From NCBI RefSeq assembly GCF_021213805.1, contig NZ_JAJQJI010000006.1:248001-312000 (forward strand): a DNA stretch of 64,000 nt, written 5' to 3'. Below are positions 24,449 through 32,651 of this stretch, in pieces; positions within the stretch are counted from its first letter, which is position 1, and every line of letters begins with the position of its first letter. The position numbers and the translations under genes are program-made. The stretch comes from Mycobacterium sp. MYCO198283 (GTDB lineage Bacteria > Actinomycetota > Actinomycetes > Mycobacteriales > Mycobacteriaceae). Under the pieces are notes generated by a model that did not search any database, was not told the DNA's origin, and worked only from the letters and a program-made list of their open reading frames with translations.

Positions 24449-24454
24449 AACCTA
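24449..24454 (-). promoter_or_regulatory. -10 box of the gntK-gntP operon
   Basis: Minus-strand TAGGTT ends six bases before the ATG, leaderless spacing. Confidence 0.5.
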
Positions 24455-24466
24455 CCGCGATGTGCG

Positions 24467-24480
24467 CGGGATCGATCCCG
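24467..24480. promoter_or_regulatory. Perfect 14-bp palindrome upstream of gntK
   Basis: CGGGATCGATCCCG is centred about 31 bp before the predicted transcription start, over the -35 region. This is where a GntR- or LacI-type repressor would bind; no such regulator gene is adjacent. Confidence 0.45.
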
Positions 24481-24539
24481 TCAGCCGATCATTCACCCCC
24501 GTCGCGCGGTCGAACCGGCGGGGCGGCACACTGCGATCC

Positions 24540-25430
24540 GTGACGAGGACCCCCGAGCTCGCCCGCCGGTTCTTCGACCGGTTCGAACCGCTGCACGCGG
24601 TCACCTACTTCTCCCCCGAGGCGCGCGCCGAGTTCGACGCGCTCGGCTACCGCGGCTTCTTCATGGGGTATTTCGCGGGCCGCTCGGCGCCGCTGGGTGA
24701 GGTGCCGCCCGAGGTGGTGACGGCGCTGTTCTACAACTTCAGTCAGCGCCAGGTCCGCCGCGCGCTGCCCGACGCCTGGTCCTACGCCCCGCCGGCGGCG
24801 GCGTTGGAGGCGCGGGTGCGCGGCGCGGCGGCGGCACTGCGCCGCTGCGGACTGCGCGACAACGATGCCGGTGTGCGCAGGGCGGCAGAGCTGCTGCACA
24901 AGGCGGCGACGGGCGTGAACACCGATGGGCGCGCGCTGGCCGCCGCCAACGCCGCGGTGGCGTGGCCCGACGAACCGGTGAGCGTGCTGTGGCAGGCCGC
25001 CACGCTGCTGCGGGAACACCGCGGTGACGGCCATGTCGCGGCGCTGGTCGCGGCCGGGATCGGCGGCCGGGAGTCGAACGTGCTGCAGGTGGCGGCGGGT
25101 AAGACACCCAGGGAGTTCTTCCTCCGCGCCCGGGACTACGACGACGCGCAGTGGCGGCACCACGAGCAGCGGCTCGCGGCTCGCGGGCTGCTCGACGACT
25201 CGGGGGTACTGACGGCGGCCGGCAGGGAGGTGAAGGCCGACATCGAACGGCGGACCGACACCGTGGCGTTGCCGGGTCTCGCCGCCCTCGGTGACGCCGA
25301 GGTCGAGGAGCTGTTCGGCACGCTGACGCCGCTGACCCGCCTGGTGGTGGCGGCCGGCGACGTGCCGGCGGCCACGCCGATGGGCCTGGGTCGCGACGAC
25401 CTCGACGACGACAGCGCTGGACTCGGCTGA
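24540..25430 (+). CDS. SCO6745-family protein
   Basis: A 296-aa soluble protein of the actinobacterial SCO6745 family (name from memory), starting VTRTPELARRFFDRFEPLHAVTYFSPEARAEF. It is helical, with a winged-helix-like segment near the C-terminus (RLAARGLLDDSGVLTAAGREVKADIERRTD) that resembles the helix-turn-helix of small regulators. No catalytic residues stand out. The GTG at 24540 is taken because the family N-terminus begins there; the upstream frame is open but would run antisense to gntK. It ends at the base before the stop of the convergent DUF3140 gene. Confidence 0.75.
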   Translation: MTRTPELARRFFDRFEPLHAVTYFSPEARAEFDALGYRGFFMGYFAGRSAPLGEVPPEVVTALFYNFSQRQVRRALPDAWSYAPPAAALEARVRGAAAALRRCGLRDNDAGVRRAAELLHKAATGVNTDGRALAAANAAVAWPDEPVSVLWQAATLLREHRGDGHVAALVAAGIGGRESNVLQVAAGKTPREFFLRARDYDDAQWRHHEQRLAARGLLDDSGVLTAAGREVKADIERRTDTVALPGLAALGDAEVEELFGTLTPLTRLVVAAGDVPAATPMGLGRDDLDDDSAGLG

Positions 25431-25772
25431 CTACTTCTTGTTCTTGAGCGGGTCGTGGCCCCAGTTCATCAGCGAGTACCGCCAGTCGGTCTCGCTGACA
25501 TCCCCTTTCGGCCGCTGCGCGAGGTGCCGTTTGCAGTAGCCGACGACCTTGCGCATGTGCGCGTAGTCGTCGTCGGTGAGGTCCGACTTCTTGGCTTTCA
25601 GGATCTTGACGATGTGGCGGCCACTCTCGTGCCCGGTGGACTCCGCGTTCTTCGAGTCCTTCTGACCCACGCCCTTCGATTCGTCGGTCTGCAGCCACTT
25701 CTCGAGCTCGGTGGCCGTCATGTTGACGAGGTCGGAGAACTCGTCGTAGGTCTCCTGCCGGTCGTCGGCCAC
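25431..25772 (-). CDS. DUF3140 family protein
   Basis: A 113-aa hydrophilic protein with the family's ETYDEFSDLVNMTATELEKWLQTDESKGVGQK start and VGYCKRHLAQRP...SLMNWGHDPLK end. It probably binds nucleic acid or responds to stress, as the family is usually next to DUF2945; the function is unproven. The GTG at 25772 lies one base after the stop of the DUF2945 gene, so the two are cotranscribed. Confidence 0.85.
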   Translation of the reverse strand: MADDRQETYDEFSDLVNMTATELEKWLQTDESKGVGQKDSKNAESTGHESGRHIVKILKAKKSDLTDDDYAHMRKVVGYCKRHLAQRPKGDVSETDWRYSLMNWGHDPLKNKK

Positions 25773-25773
25773 G

Positions 25774-25986
25774 TCAGCTCTTCTTCTTCAGAGCGTCCGG
25801 TTTGTGCACCGCCTCGTTACCGCTCTTGTCGCTCTTCACCAGGTACTGCGGGTCGTCCTTCGACGCCCGGACCTGACGCTTGGCGGCCTTGGTGTCGGAG
25901 GTGATCTTCTTCTCCACCTTGCCGGTCGCGGTGCTGCCGTGGCTCTGCCACTCGACCTTGTCGCCCTTGCTGAATTCTTTGCTCAT
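25774..25986 (-). CDS. DUF2945 (hypervirulence-associated) family protein
   Basis: A 70-aa Lys-rich protein (MSKEFSKGDKVEWQSHGSTATGKV...), the small SH3-like DUF2945 fold annotated in fungi and bacteria. The start at 25986 is supported by a SigF-like promoter ten bases upstream. The same frame stays open to an ATG at 26121 that overlaps the stop of the preceding gene (TGATG); that form would add 45 residues with a membrane segment (MLLLAAVGAWLMWQRVRERRG). Either one or both products may be made. Confidence 0.85.
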   Translation of the reverse strand: MSKEFSKGDKVEWQSHGSTATGKVEKKITSDTKAAKRQVRASKDDPQYLVKSDKSGNEAVHKPDALKKKS

Positions 25987-26121
25987 GGCGGGCGGATACC
26001 CGGCGGCGCGCATCCGATTCGTCAACGTGGTGAATACCTGATGACGTCGACCAGGCAGACCGCGGCGCTCGCGGACGCGCTGCCACATCAGCCAGGCGCC
26101 GACGGCGGCGAGCAGCAGCAT
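25987..26121 (-). other. In-frame upstream extension of the DUF2945 gene
   Basis: The 135 nt between the fusion gene and the DUF2945 start code in the same frame for a hydrophobic helix followed by a basic stretch, with an ATG coupled to the upstream stop. It is either a membrane-anchoring extension or non-coding leader. No ribosome site is visible. Confidence 0.35.
25996..26021 (-). promoter_or_regulatory. SigF-like promoter of the DUF2945-DUF3140 pair
   Basis: Minus-strand CGAAT, 15-nt spacer, GGGTAT. The -10 is perfect, the -35 matches four of five positions of GGWWT. It lies inside the open upstream frame. Confidence 0.5.
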
Positions 26122-28139
26122 CACGGTGCGGCGTTGCGGTTCCACTCGATCCAGCCGGCGCCGGTGCGGCCGTCGCCGGTGCTCACGGTGGCCCACGCGC
26201 GCGAGAAGTGCGCCACGCGCCCGTCCGGCGCTTCGAGCCGCAGCGGGCCGTGTCCACGGATGTCGACGTCGACCTCCAGGGCGCCGGGGTTGAGGATGAG
26301 CGTCGTGCTGAGCGGAAGCCCGTTGTCGCCGTACGTTTCTCGCGCCACCACGCGGTCGAGCTCGGTCAGCGCCCCGTCGCGCTGCCGGTAGCCGACGCCG
26401 ACGTTCAGCCCGCCGGGCAGCCGCAGGTCCACGCCGTGCAGGTGGGTGCCGTCGTCGAGGTGGAACGCGTGCCACACCCAGTCCATGCTCCACCAGTCGC
26501 GCACCCCCCACGAGTGGTCGCGCTGCCCCGCAACCTCGGTCACCGCGAACCGCTGACCGTCGACGGTGACGGTTCCGGTGACGGTGCAGGGGATCTCGTA
26601 GCGCGAGGCGATGCGGTACTGGTACGGCTCGCCGGCCGTCGTCCACTGCAGGTCGAACTCGAGCCGGGCGGGCCGGCCCGGCGCGCCGCGCAGCACGTCG
26701 GCCGGGTCGTCGTAGGCCAGCGCGTCGCCGCTCAGCGACACCGAATAGGTGCGCAGCGGCACCACCGCGCCGTGGCGCAGCGTGGCGGTGTCGGTGCGGA
26801 CGGCGAAGGCGTCCGGGGGCAGCGGCACCTCGTAGTCCACGAGGGCGACGGTCGGCCGGCCCGGACCGCACAGTTCGGCGGTCAGCCACGCGGCCTGCTC
26901 ATGGGGGCTCACGCCGAGGCGCACGTAGCCGCCCACCCCCTGGGCCGGGTCGGCGAAGTCGAGATACCAGCTCTCGTTCCACAACGGCTCGCCGGTGGGC
27001 ACGTGGGCGCCCTCGTCGGCGTCCGCCGGCCGCTGCGGCGCCTCGCCGACGGGCGCGGCGGGTGGCGCGCCGAGCTCTGACAACGCGCCGGTGTCCAGCA
27101 CGTGCTCGCAGTGGCGGTGCAGCATCGTCATGAACAACTCGTCGCCGCGTTCGGTGCGGGCGACCAACATCGACGACACCATCGCCATCATGACGCCGAA
27201 GAAGCTCTGTCCGCGGACTCCGACGCGGACATCCTCCAGCGTGACCGGCGCGTCGGGGCCCAGCCCGGCGAGATAGGCCCGCAGCAGGCCGTCGTAGTGC
27301 TCGCGGCGCGCGGCGACCGGCAGGGCGCACCCGAGGAAGTAGGCGAGGTCGGTGAACGCCGGACCCCAGGTGACCGTCTGCCAGTCGACGACCGTGAGGC
27401 GGCGATCCGCGCCGGCCTGACCGAACAGCATGTTGTCCAGCCGGTAGTCGCCGTGGACGAGGCCGGCGGGCCGGTCGGGGGCGGCCTCGGCGGCAAGGTA
27501 GCTGTCGAATCCGGCGACCAGCCGCTCGCAGACGATGCGGTGTTCGGCGGCAATGCGGTCGGCGTAGCGGTCGGCGAAACCCTCCCACAACGAGGCGACC
27601 AGCGCCTGGTCGAGCGGCGACTCCCGGCTCAGCCACGCGGCGTCGGCCAGCGCGGCGCTGCCGAGCAGCGGACCCTGCAGCAGCGCCAGCTGGCTCACGG
27701 CCAGTGTCGCCTGCTCAAGCGTGGCGCCGCGGATCTCGTCGCCGACGACCGCCGGCGCGGCGTCGCCCAGCACCAGGTGGAACGCCCCGGTCGAGGGGTC
27801 GTAGCCGGCGGCGTAGCACGGCGCGAGCGGAACGCTGGCCGTTCGCGCCTGCGCACAGCGGGGCGCGACGTCGGTGTAGAACCGCACCTCGCGTTCGTAG
27901 AGCCCCATCGCCAGCCCTGTCCCCCGGCTGGCGGGGTGGCTGGCCGCCACCTTGAGCACCACGGTGTCGGGGCCGGCTCCGGCGGCGTAGCGCAGCGCGA
28001 CGCGGTAGCACTCGCTCATCTGCCCGGTGCCGATGCGCTCGACGGCGAAGTCGGCGACCTCGCCGTCGCCGAGCGCCTCGGTCAACCAGTCGGCCCGCAG
28101 GTCGGTGGGGCGTTCGATCACGGCAGCAGACAGGTGCAC
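26121..28139 (-). CDS. Phosphotransferase-like kinase fused to a lipocalin-like DUF7064-type domain
   Basis: A 672-aa two-domain protein. Residues 1 to about 370 are an aminoglycoside-phosphotransferase-like kinase with HGDYRLDNMLF (His229, Asp231, Asn236) and VVDW (Asp252) as catalytic and metal residues and Lys63 as a likely ATP ligand; this subgroup is often called ecdysteroid-kinase-like. Residues about 395-672 are beta-rich with GQRDHSWGVRDWW and WNRN, the hydroxyneurosporene-synthase/AttH-like barrel now called DUF7064/7065 (names from memory). The kinase probably phosphorylates a small hydroxyl compound held by the barrel. The GTG at 28139 sits six bases after a TAGGTT -10. Confidence 0.83.
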   Translation of the reverse strand: MHLSAAVIERPTDLRADWLTEALGDGEVADFAVERIGTGQMSECYRVALRYAAGAGPDTVVLKVAASHPASRGTGLAMGLYEREVRFYTDVAPRCAQARTASVPLAPCYAAGYDPSTGAFHLVLGDAAPAVVGDEIRGATLEQATLAVSQLALLQGPLLGSAALADAAWLSRESPLDQALVASLWEGFADRYADRIAAEHRIVCERLVAGFDSYLAAEAAPDRPAGLVHGDYRLDNMLFGQAGADRRLTVVDWQTVTWGPAFTDLAYFLGCALPVAARREHYDGLLRAYLAGLGPDAPVTLEDVRVGVRGQSFFGVMMAMVSSMLVARTERGDELFMTMLHRHCEHVLDTGALSELGAPPAAPVGEAPQRPADADEGAHVPTGEPLWNESWYLDFADPAQGVGGYVRLGVSPHEQAAWLTAELCGPGRPTVALVDYEVPLPPDAFAVRTDTATLRHGAVVPLRTYSVSLSGDALAYDDPADVLRGAPGRPARLEFDLQWTTAGEPYQYRIASRYEIPCTVTGTVTVDGQRFAVTEVAGQRDHSWGVRDWWSMDWVWHAFHLDDGTHLHGVDLRLPGGLNVGVGYRQRDGALTELDRVVARETYGDNGLPLSTTLILNPGALEVDVDIRGHGPLRLEAPDGRVAHFSRAWATVSTGDGRTGAGWIEWNRNAAP

Positions 28140-28145
28140 CGAACG

Positions 28146-28151
28146 AACCTA
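28146..28151 (-). promoter_or_regulatory. -10 box of the kinase-fusion gene
   Basis: Minus-strand TAGGTT ends six bases before the GTG at 28139, leaderless spacing. Confidence 0.5.
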
Positions 28152-28170
28152 ACAGTGTGCTGCGTCACAG

Positions 28171-28188
28171 CGTTGACGGGTGTCAACG
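28171..28188. promoter_or_regulatory. 18-bp inverted repeat over the -35 region
   Basis: CGTTGAC-GGGT-GTCAACG, 7-bp perfect arms, centred about 40 bp before the predicted start of the kinase-fusion mRNA. It is a candidate operator. The stop of the upstream esterase gene lies 18 nt away. Confidence 0.45.
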
Positions 28189-28205
28189 GCGCCTCAAGCG
28201 CGGCG

Positions 28206-29711
28206 TCAGCGGACCACGCTGACGTGGCGCCAGGCCTCGCGGCGCTCCCGGGCGGGGTCGTGCTCGACCCGGCTGTGGCGGTCGAAGATCATGACCGCGC
28301 GGTCGGTGTCGTCGTAGGCCGGCCAGTCGACGCCGGGCCGGCCGGTGCGGGCAAACGCCCGCCACCGGCGCTGCACCTCGTCGCTCACGCGCAGCGCCGC
28401 CCGCCGGTCCCCCGCCAGCGTGAGCATCGAACCGAGCCGGCCGCGATAGGCGTCGAAGACCGCCAGCAACTCCATGGCGTGGGTGGCGCCCAAGCCCGAC
28501 CAGGTCAGCACCCGCGGCGCGAAGTCGTAGCGGTAGACGAAGGTCGGGGCGTGGCGGCCGTGCGCCTCCGCGAGCTGCCAACCCGACGACGTGAAGCACA
28601 TGTCGGCACCGAGCGCCACGCACGCGGCGGGACTCGGGTAGCCGGGGTACGCGGCGATGATGCGGTCGCGGTCCGCCGGCTCCACATCGGCCAGCATCCG
28701 CTCGATCACCGGTTCGGTCATCGGCAGCAATTTGAGCCACCGGGTGAACAGCCGGCCTTCCTCGGCGTTGTGGCCGACGACCAGCGGCACCCGGTGCGCC
28801 TCGCCGGCGGCCATCGCGTCGATCGGGTCGCGGGGCAGGTAGTCGCCGTCGGTGGTGGGGCCGAGAGCGAATGATCCGGCGAGGTCCTCGGCGCCCGCCG
28901 AGATCAACTGGTCGACGGCCTTCACCATGCGCCACGGTTCGGCGGTCTTCACCGTGGCCGCGGCGTTGCCGCCGGTCGCGCCGAGCAGCTCGGTGAAGCG
29001 GCGGGCGAAGCGCGCGGCGGCGTCGGAGTCCCGGTACAGGCCGCTGGCCGGGCTCTCGGCGATCACTCCGGTGAACAGCCCGGCCGCGGCGGGAACCGCC
29101 ATCAGCGTGGTGACAGCGTGCGCCCCGGCGCTCTCGCCGAAGATGCACACCCGCCGCGGGTCCCCGCCGAACGCGGCGATGTTGTCGCGGACCCATTCCA
29201 GGGCGAGCACCAGATCGCGCAGGAACAGGTTGCCGTCGATCGGGTGGTCGGGCGTCGCGAGCGCCGAGAGGTCGAGGCACCCCAGCGCGCCCAGCCGGTA
29301 GTTCACCGACACGTAGACGCAGCCGCGGCGGGCCAGGGCGGCGCCGTCGTAGATCGACGTCGCCGAGCTGCCGAGCAGGTAGCCGCCGCCGTGGACGAAG
29401 AACATCACCGGCAGCGGCTCACCGGTGTCGGTTGCGGGTGCGGTGACGTTGAGCGTCAGGCAGTCCTCGCTCATCGGCTGGAAGCGATTGACGCCTGTGA
29501 CCGTGTATCGGCGGCGCTGCGGCGCGCATGCGGCGAATTCGCGGCAGGGCCGCACGCCGCGCCAGGGCGGCGCGGGCTGCGGGGCGCGCAGCCGCAACGG
29601 GCCCACCGGCGGACGCGCGTACGGAATCGACCGCCACCGCACCACCCGGTCGCGGCGGAAGCCTTCGACGGTGCCGCTTCGGGTGGTGACGCGTTCGCTG
29701 CGCTCCGGCAT
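28206..29711 (-). CDS. Type B carboxylesterase
   Basis: A 501-aa carboxylesterase. It shows EDCLTLNV, the oxyanion-hole HGGGY, the nucleophile elbow GESAGAH with Ser about residue 193, and GATHAMEL supplying the histidine. It hydrolyses carboxylic esters; no signal peptide is visible, so it is cytosolic. The ATG at 29711 lies seven bases after a TACCGT -10 that is covered by a 21-bp palindrome. It shares direction with the kinase-fusion gene but that gene has its own promoter. Divergent from a lipoprotein gene. Confidence 0.92.
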   Translation of the reverse strand: MPERSERVTTRSGTVEGFRRDRVVRWRSIPYARPPVGPLRLRAPQPAPPWRGVRPCREFAACAPQRRRYTVTGVNRFQPMSEDCLTLNVTAPATDTGEPLPVMFFVHGGGYLLGSSATSIYDGAALARRGCVYVSVNYRLGALGCLDLSALATPDHPIDGNLFLRDLVLALEWVRDNIAAFGGDPRRVCIFGESAGAHAVTTLMAVPAAAGLFTGVIAESPASGLYRDSDAAARFARRFTELLGATGGNAAATVKTAEPWRMVKAVDQLISAGAEDLAGSFALGPTTDGDYLPRDPIDAMAAGEAHRVPLVVGHNAEEGRLFTRWLKLLPMTEPVIERMLADVEPADRDRIIAAYPGYPSPAACVALGADMCFTSSGWQLAEAHGRHAPTFVYRYDFAPRVLTWSGLGATHAMELLAVFDAYRGRLGSMLTLAGDRRAALRVSDEVQRRWRAFARTGRPGVDWPAYDDTDRAVMIFDRHSRVEHDPARERREAWRHVSVVR

Positions 29712-29718
29712 GTCGCCG

Positions 29719-29724
29719 ACGGTA
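29719..29724 (-). promoter_or_regulatory. -10 box of the carboxylesterase gene
   Basis: Minus-strand TACCGT ends seven bases before the ATG. It overlaps the right arm (minus sense) of the palindrome at 29720-29740. Confidence 0.45.
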
Positions 29725-29740
29725 GCGAACGTCGCTACCG
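29720..29740. promoter_or_regulatory. 21-bp palindrome in the esterase-lipoprotein divergent region
   Basis: Nine-base perfect arms CGGTAGCGA/TCGCTACCG around a 3-nt centre. It covers the esterase -10 and lies at about the -35 to -55 zone of the divergent lipoprotein promoter, so one protein could control both genes. TetR-family operators look like this; no regulator is adjacent. Confidence 0.5.
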
Positions 29741-29761
29741 CGCGCGCCGCTCACCGCGCCC

Positions 29762-29767
29762 TACGCT
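29762..29767 (+). promoter_or_regulatory. -10 box of the lipoprotein gene
   Basis: TACGCT ends six bases before the ATG at 29774, leaderless spacing. Confidence 0.5.
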
Positions 29768-29773
29768 GACGCC

Positions 29774-30475
29774 ATGCGGATCGTGACGGCGCTGTGGGCG
29801 GTGCTGCTGGTCGCCGGCTGCGCACGATCGGCGGACAGCCCGCCGCCACGGATCACGCCGATTCCGCCGGCCCGATCGACCGCCGCTGCCCCCTCCGCCG
29901 CCCCGTCGGCGACGCCGCCGACGGCCGCTCCGGCGGATGTCCCGCAAGCCGGTGCGCCGATGGAGGCGGTGCTCGCCTGGGTCGGGGAAGGCCGGCCGGC
30001 CGATGCCGGCGCCTTTGGCACCGTGACGTCCGACGGGGTCGCCGAAGCGCTTCCCGCCGGCGCCGTCGCCTTCACCGTGGCGGCCGCCGGCGTCCGGTGT
30101 ATGAGCGCGCTGCTTCCCACCGAGGCCGGGCTGTCGTGTCTGGCGACGCTCGCCGAGCCCCCGCCGCGCCCGGCCAGGGGCGGCGAAGGTACCTGGATCG
30201 GCGGCTGGGTCGATTTTTCCGGCGACGAGCTGACCGTCGGTGGGTTCCACGGCGACCCCGGCCGGTTCCGGCTCGGTGACGGCCCCGCGCTGCCCGCCGG
30301 CGCAACCCTGCGGTTCGGCGACTACCGCTGCCGTGCCGGATCCGCTGAGGTGGTCTGCGTGCACGACGCCCACCGCACCGGGGTCCAGGTGAGCGGTGCG
30401 GGCGTGGCGCCGTTCGGGTGCCTGACCGCCGTCGAACCGCCCGCTTCAGGCGTCGGTCTGCAGTACCGCTGCTGA
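29774..30475 (+). CDS. Probable lipoprotein with Pro/Ala-rich linker
   Basis: A 233-aa protein with signal MRIVTALWAVLLVAGC, lipobox LVAGC and a modified Cys16. A Pro/Ala/Ser linker to about residue 60 leads to a domain with several cysteines (GVRCMS, GLSCLA, DYRCRA, EVVCVH, FGCLTA, YRC), probably disulfide-bonded outside the membrane. No known domain recognised. The arrangement resembles the lipoprotein at 15204. It ends two bases before the stop of the convergent ssuD gene. Confidence 0.82.
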   Translation: MRIVTALWAVLLVAGCARSADSPPPRITPIPPARSTAAAPSAAPSATPPTAAPADVPQAGAPMEAVLAWVGEGRPADAGAFGTVTSDGVAEALPAGAVAFTVAAAGVRCMSALLPTEAGLSCLATLAEPPPRPARGGEGTWIGGWVDFSGDELTVGGFHGDPGRFRLGDGPALPAGATLRFGDYRCRAGSAEVVCVHDAHRTGVQVSGAGVAPFGCLTAVEPPASGVGLQYRC

Positions 30476-30477
30476 CG

Positions 30478-31584
30478 TCAGGCCGCGACGCCCTTGCGGC
30501 GCAGGATCGGCAGCACGCCCTCGGCGAACCAGTAGGCCTCCTCCAGGTGCGGGTAGCCGGAGAGGATGAACTCGTCGAACCCGAGCGAGTGGTACTCGAG
30601 GATCAGGTTCGCGACCTCCTCGTGGCTGCCGACCAGCGCGGTGCCCGCACCACCGCGCACCAGGCCGACGCCGGCCCACAGGTTCGGGTACACCTCGAGC
30701 CGGTCGAGGCGGCCGCCGTGCAGGGCGGTCATCCGGCGCTGCCCCTCGGACTCCGAACGGGCGTGCAGCGCCGTTGCGTTGGCGATCTGCTCCGGTGTCA
30801 GCTCGTTGACGAGTTCTTCGGCGACCGCCCACGCGGCGGCGGAGGTGTCGCGGGTGATGGTGTGCAACCGGATGCCGAACCGCAGCGAGCGGCCCTGTTC
30901 GGCGGCCAGCGTCCGCACCCGTTCGATCTTCGCCGCGGCAGCCTGCGGTGGTTCACCCCACGTGAGGTAGGTGTCGACGTAGCGCGCGGCGATGGGGAGT
31001 GCGGCGGCCGACGAGCCGCCGAAGTAGATGCGCGGCAGCGGGTTCGGCGGCGCGGACACCCGCGCGTCGGCGACGGTGTAGTGCTCGCCGGTGAAGTCGA
31101 CGCTGTCCTGCCGCCACACCGAGTTGACGATGTGGAGGAATTCGCCGGTGCGCGCATAGCGCTGGTCGTGGTCGAGCCAGTCGCCGAAGCGGCGTTGTTC
31201 GACGTCGTCGCCGCCGCTGACGACGTTGAGCAGCACACGGCCGCCGGAGTAGCGCTGCAGCGTGGCGGTCTGCTGCGCGGCGAGGGTCGGCGGCACCAGC
31301 CCGGGCCGGAACGCCACGAGGAACTTGAGTCGTTCGGTTTCGCCGACGAGCGTGGCCGCCGTCAGCCAGGCGTCCTCGCACCAGGTGCCGGTCGGGGTGA
31401 GCACGCCCTCGTAGCCGAGCCGGTCGGCGGCGCGGGCCACCTCGGCGAGGTAGCGGCGGCTGGGCTCTCGGTAGCCCTCCGGCACCGTGTGGTGCGACGA
31501 GGCGTGCGACGCCCCGACGATCGAGCGGCTGTCGCCGTTGGTGGGCAGGAACCAGAAGAACTTTCCGGTCGGCGCTGCGGACAC
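30478..31584 (-). CDS. ssuD: FMNH2-dependent alkanesulfonate monooxygenase
   Basis: A 368-aa LLM-class flavin-dependent monooxygenase. The N-terminus KFFWFLPTNGDSR, GYEGVLTPTGTWCEDAW and FLVAFRPGLVPPTLAAQQTATL match SsuD. The reaction uses reduced FMN and oxygen to split the C-S bond of alkanesulfonates to aldehyde and sulfite. The GTG at 31584 has TAGGAGG seven bases upstream, the TAG being the stop of the binding-protein gene. It is last in the ssuC-ssuB-ssuA-ssuD operon. No ssuE reductase is nearby, so FMNH2 must come from elsewhere. Confidence 0.9.
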   Translation of the reverse strand: MSAAPTGKFFWFLPTNGDSRSIVGASHASSHHTVPEGYREPSRRYLAEVARAADRLGYEGVLTPTGTWCEDAWLTAATLVGETERLKFLVAFRPGLVPPTLAAQQTATLQRYSGGRVLLNVVSGGDDVEQRRFGDWLDHDQRYARTGEFLHIVNSVWRQDSVDFTGEHYTVADARVSAPPNPLPRIYFGGSSAAALPIAARYVDTYLTWGEPPQAAAAKIERVRTLAAEQGRSLRFGIRLHTITRDTSAAAWAVAEELVNELTPEQIANATALHARSESEGQRRMTALHGGRLDRLEVYPNLWAGVGLVRGGAGTALVGSHEEVANLILEYHSLGFDEFILSGYPHLEEAYWFAEGVLPILRRKGVAA

Positions 31585-31595
31585 GATGGGGCCTC

Positions 31596-32651
31596 CTAGG
31601 TCCGGGGTAGGTAGGTCGGTGCGAGGACGGCGTCGTAGCGGCGGTCCACCCAGTCGGCGAACGGCGGCGCCGTGTCCAGCTGCTTCGACGCGGCGAACAG
31701 GTCGGCCAGCTGCTGCTCGCTTTCGACCAGGCCGTCGGAAAGCGGTGCCGGCAACCGCAGGCTGCGGCCCTGCGCCAGCCGGGCGACCTCCGGGTCGAGG
31801 CCGACCGCCGCGGCGTAGGCCTGCGCCCACTCCTGCGGGTGCTCGGCGGCCCACTTCACCGCCTTGCCGTAGCGCACCAGCAGGTCCGACAGCGCGGTGT
31901 TGCGTTTCGGGTCGGCGAGCGCGGCGTCGGCGGCGATCCCGAAGCCGGCGCCGTTGGTGATCCCGGTGGCCTCGGCGATGCTGCGGACCAACAGGTCGTG
32001 CTCGGCTTGGGCGGTGTACGGATCCCAGATCGCCCAGGCGTCGGCCTGCCGCTGCCGGAACGCGCCGAGCGCATCGGCGGGCTGCAGGAACACCAGCGTG
32101 ACGTCGGCCGGGGAGAGCCCCGCCCGGTCCAGCTGGGCGAGGACGTTGCCGTGGGCGGAGCTGCCCTTCGCGACGGCGATGCGCTTGCCCCGCAGCTGCG
32201 CCACCGACGTGATCGGCGAGTCGGCGGGCACCAGGATGCGGTCCCCGACGCCGCCGCCGTCGTAGGCGGACACCACCTTGACCTTCGCGCCCGCCGCGGC
32301 GCCGAAGATCGGCGGGGTGTTGCCGGTGATCGCGAAGTCGATCTTGCCGGCGGTGGCGGCCTCGATCTGCGGCGGTCCGGACGTGAAGGTCGAGAACGCC
32401 ACCTGGTACGGCAGGCCGTCGAGCGCGCCGGCGGCCCGCAGCAGCGATTCGGTGCCGCCCTTTTGGTCCCCGACCTGCAGCACGACGCCCGACAGCTCCG
32501 ACAGCGGCACCGACTCGGGCGCCTGCGCCGGGCCGCCCGCCGATTCGCGGCTGACGCACGCGCAGAGCAGCGCCGCCGCCAAGGCGATCACGACGACGAC
32601 CCGCGCCCGTTGCGGCCGGCCGGTCGCGGCCGTGGCATCCCGTGCGGTCAT
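31596..32651 (-). CDS. ssuA: Sulfonate ABC transporter substrate-binding protein
   Basis: A 351-aa periplasm-side binding protein with a signal sequence (RARVVVVIALAAALLCAC) ending in a lipobox-like Cys, then the NMT1/SsuA fold: LQVGDQKGGTESLLRAAG, ATAGKIDFAITGNTPPIF, RGKRIAVAKGSSAHG and WAIWDPYTAQAE. It captures aliphatic sulfonates for the SsuBC importer. The ATG at 32651 overlaps the ssuB stop (ATGA). Confidence 0.88.
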   Translation of the reverse strand: MTARDATAATGRPQRARVVVVIALAAALLCACVSRESAGGPAQAPESVPLSELSGVVLQVGDQKGGTESLLRAAGALDGLPYQVAFSTFTSGPPQIEAATAGKIDFAITGNTPPIFGAAAGAKVKVVSAYDGGGVGDRILVPADSPITSVAQLRGKRIAVAKGSSAHGNVLAQLDRAGLSPADVTLVFLQPADALGAFRQRQADAWAIWDPYTAQAEHDLLVRSIAEATGITNGAGFGIAADAALADPKRNTALSDLLVRYGKAVKWAAEHPQEWAQAYAAAVGLDPEVARLAQGRSLRLPAPLSDGLVESEQQLADLFAASKQLDTAPPFADWVDRRYDAVLAPTYLPRT

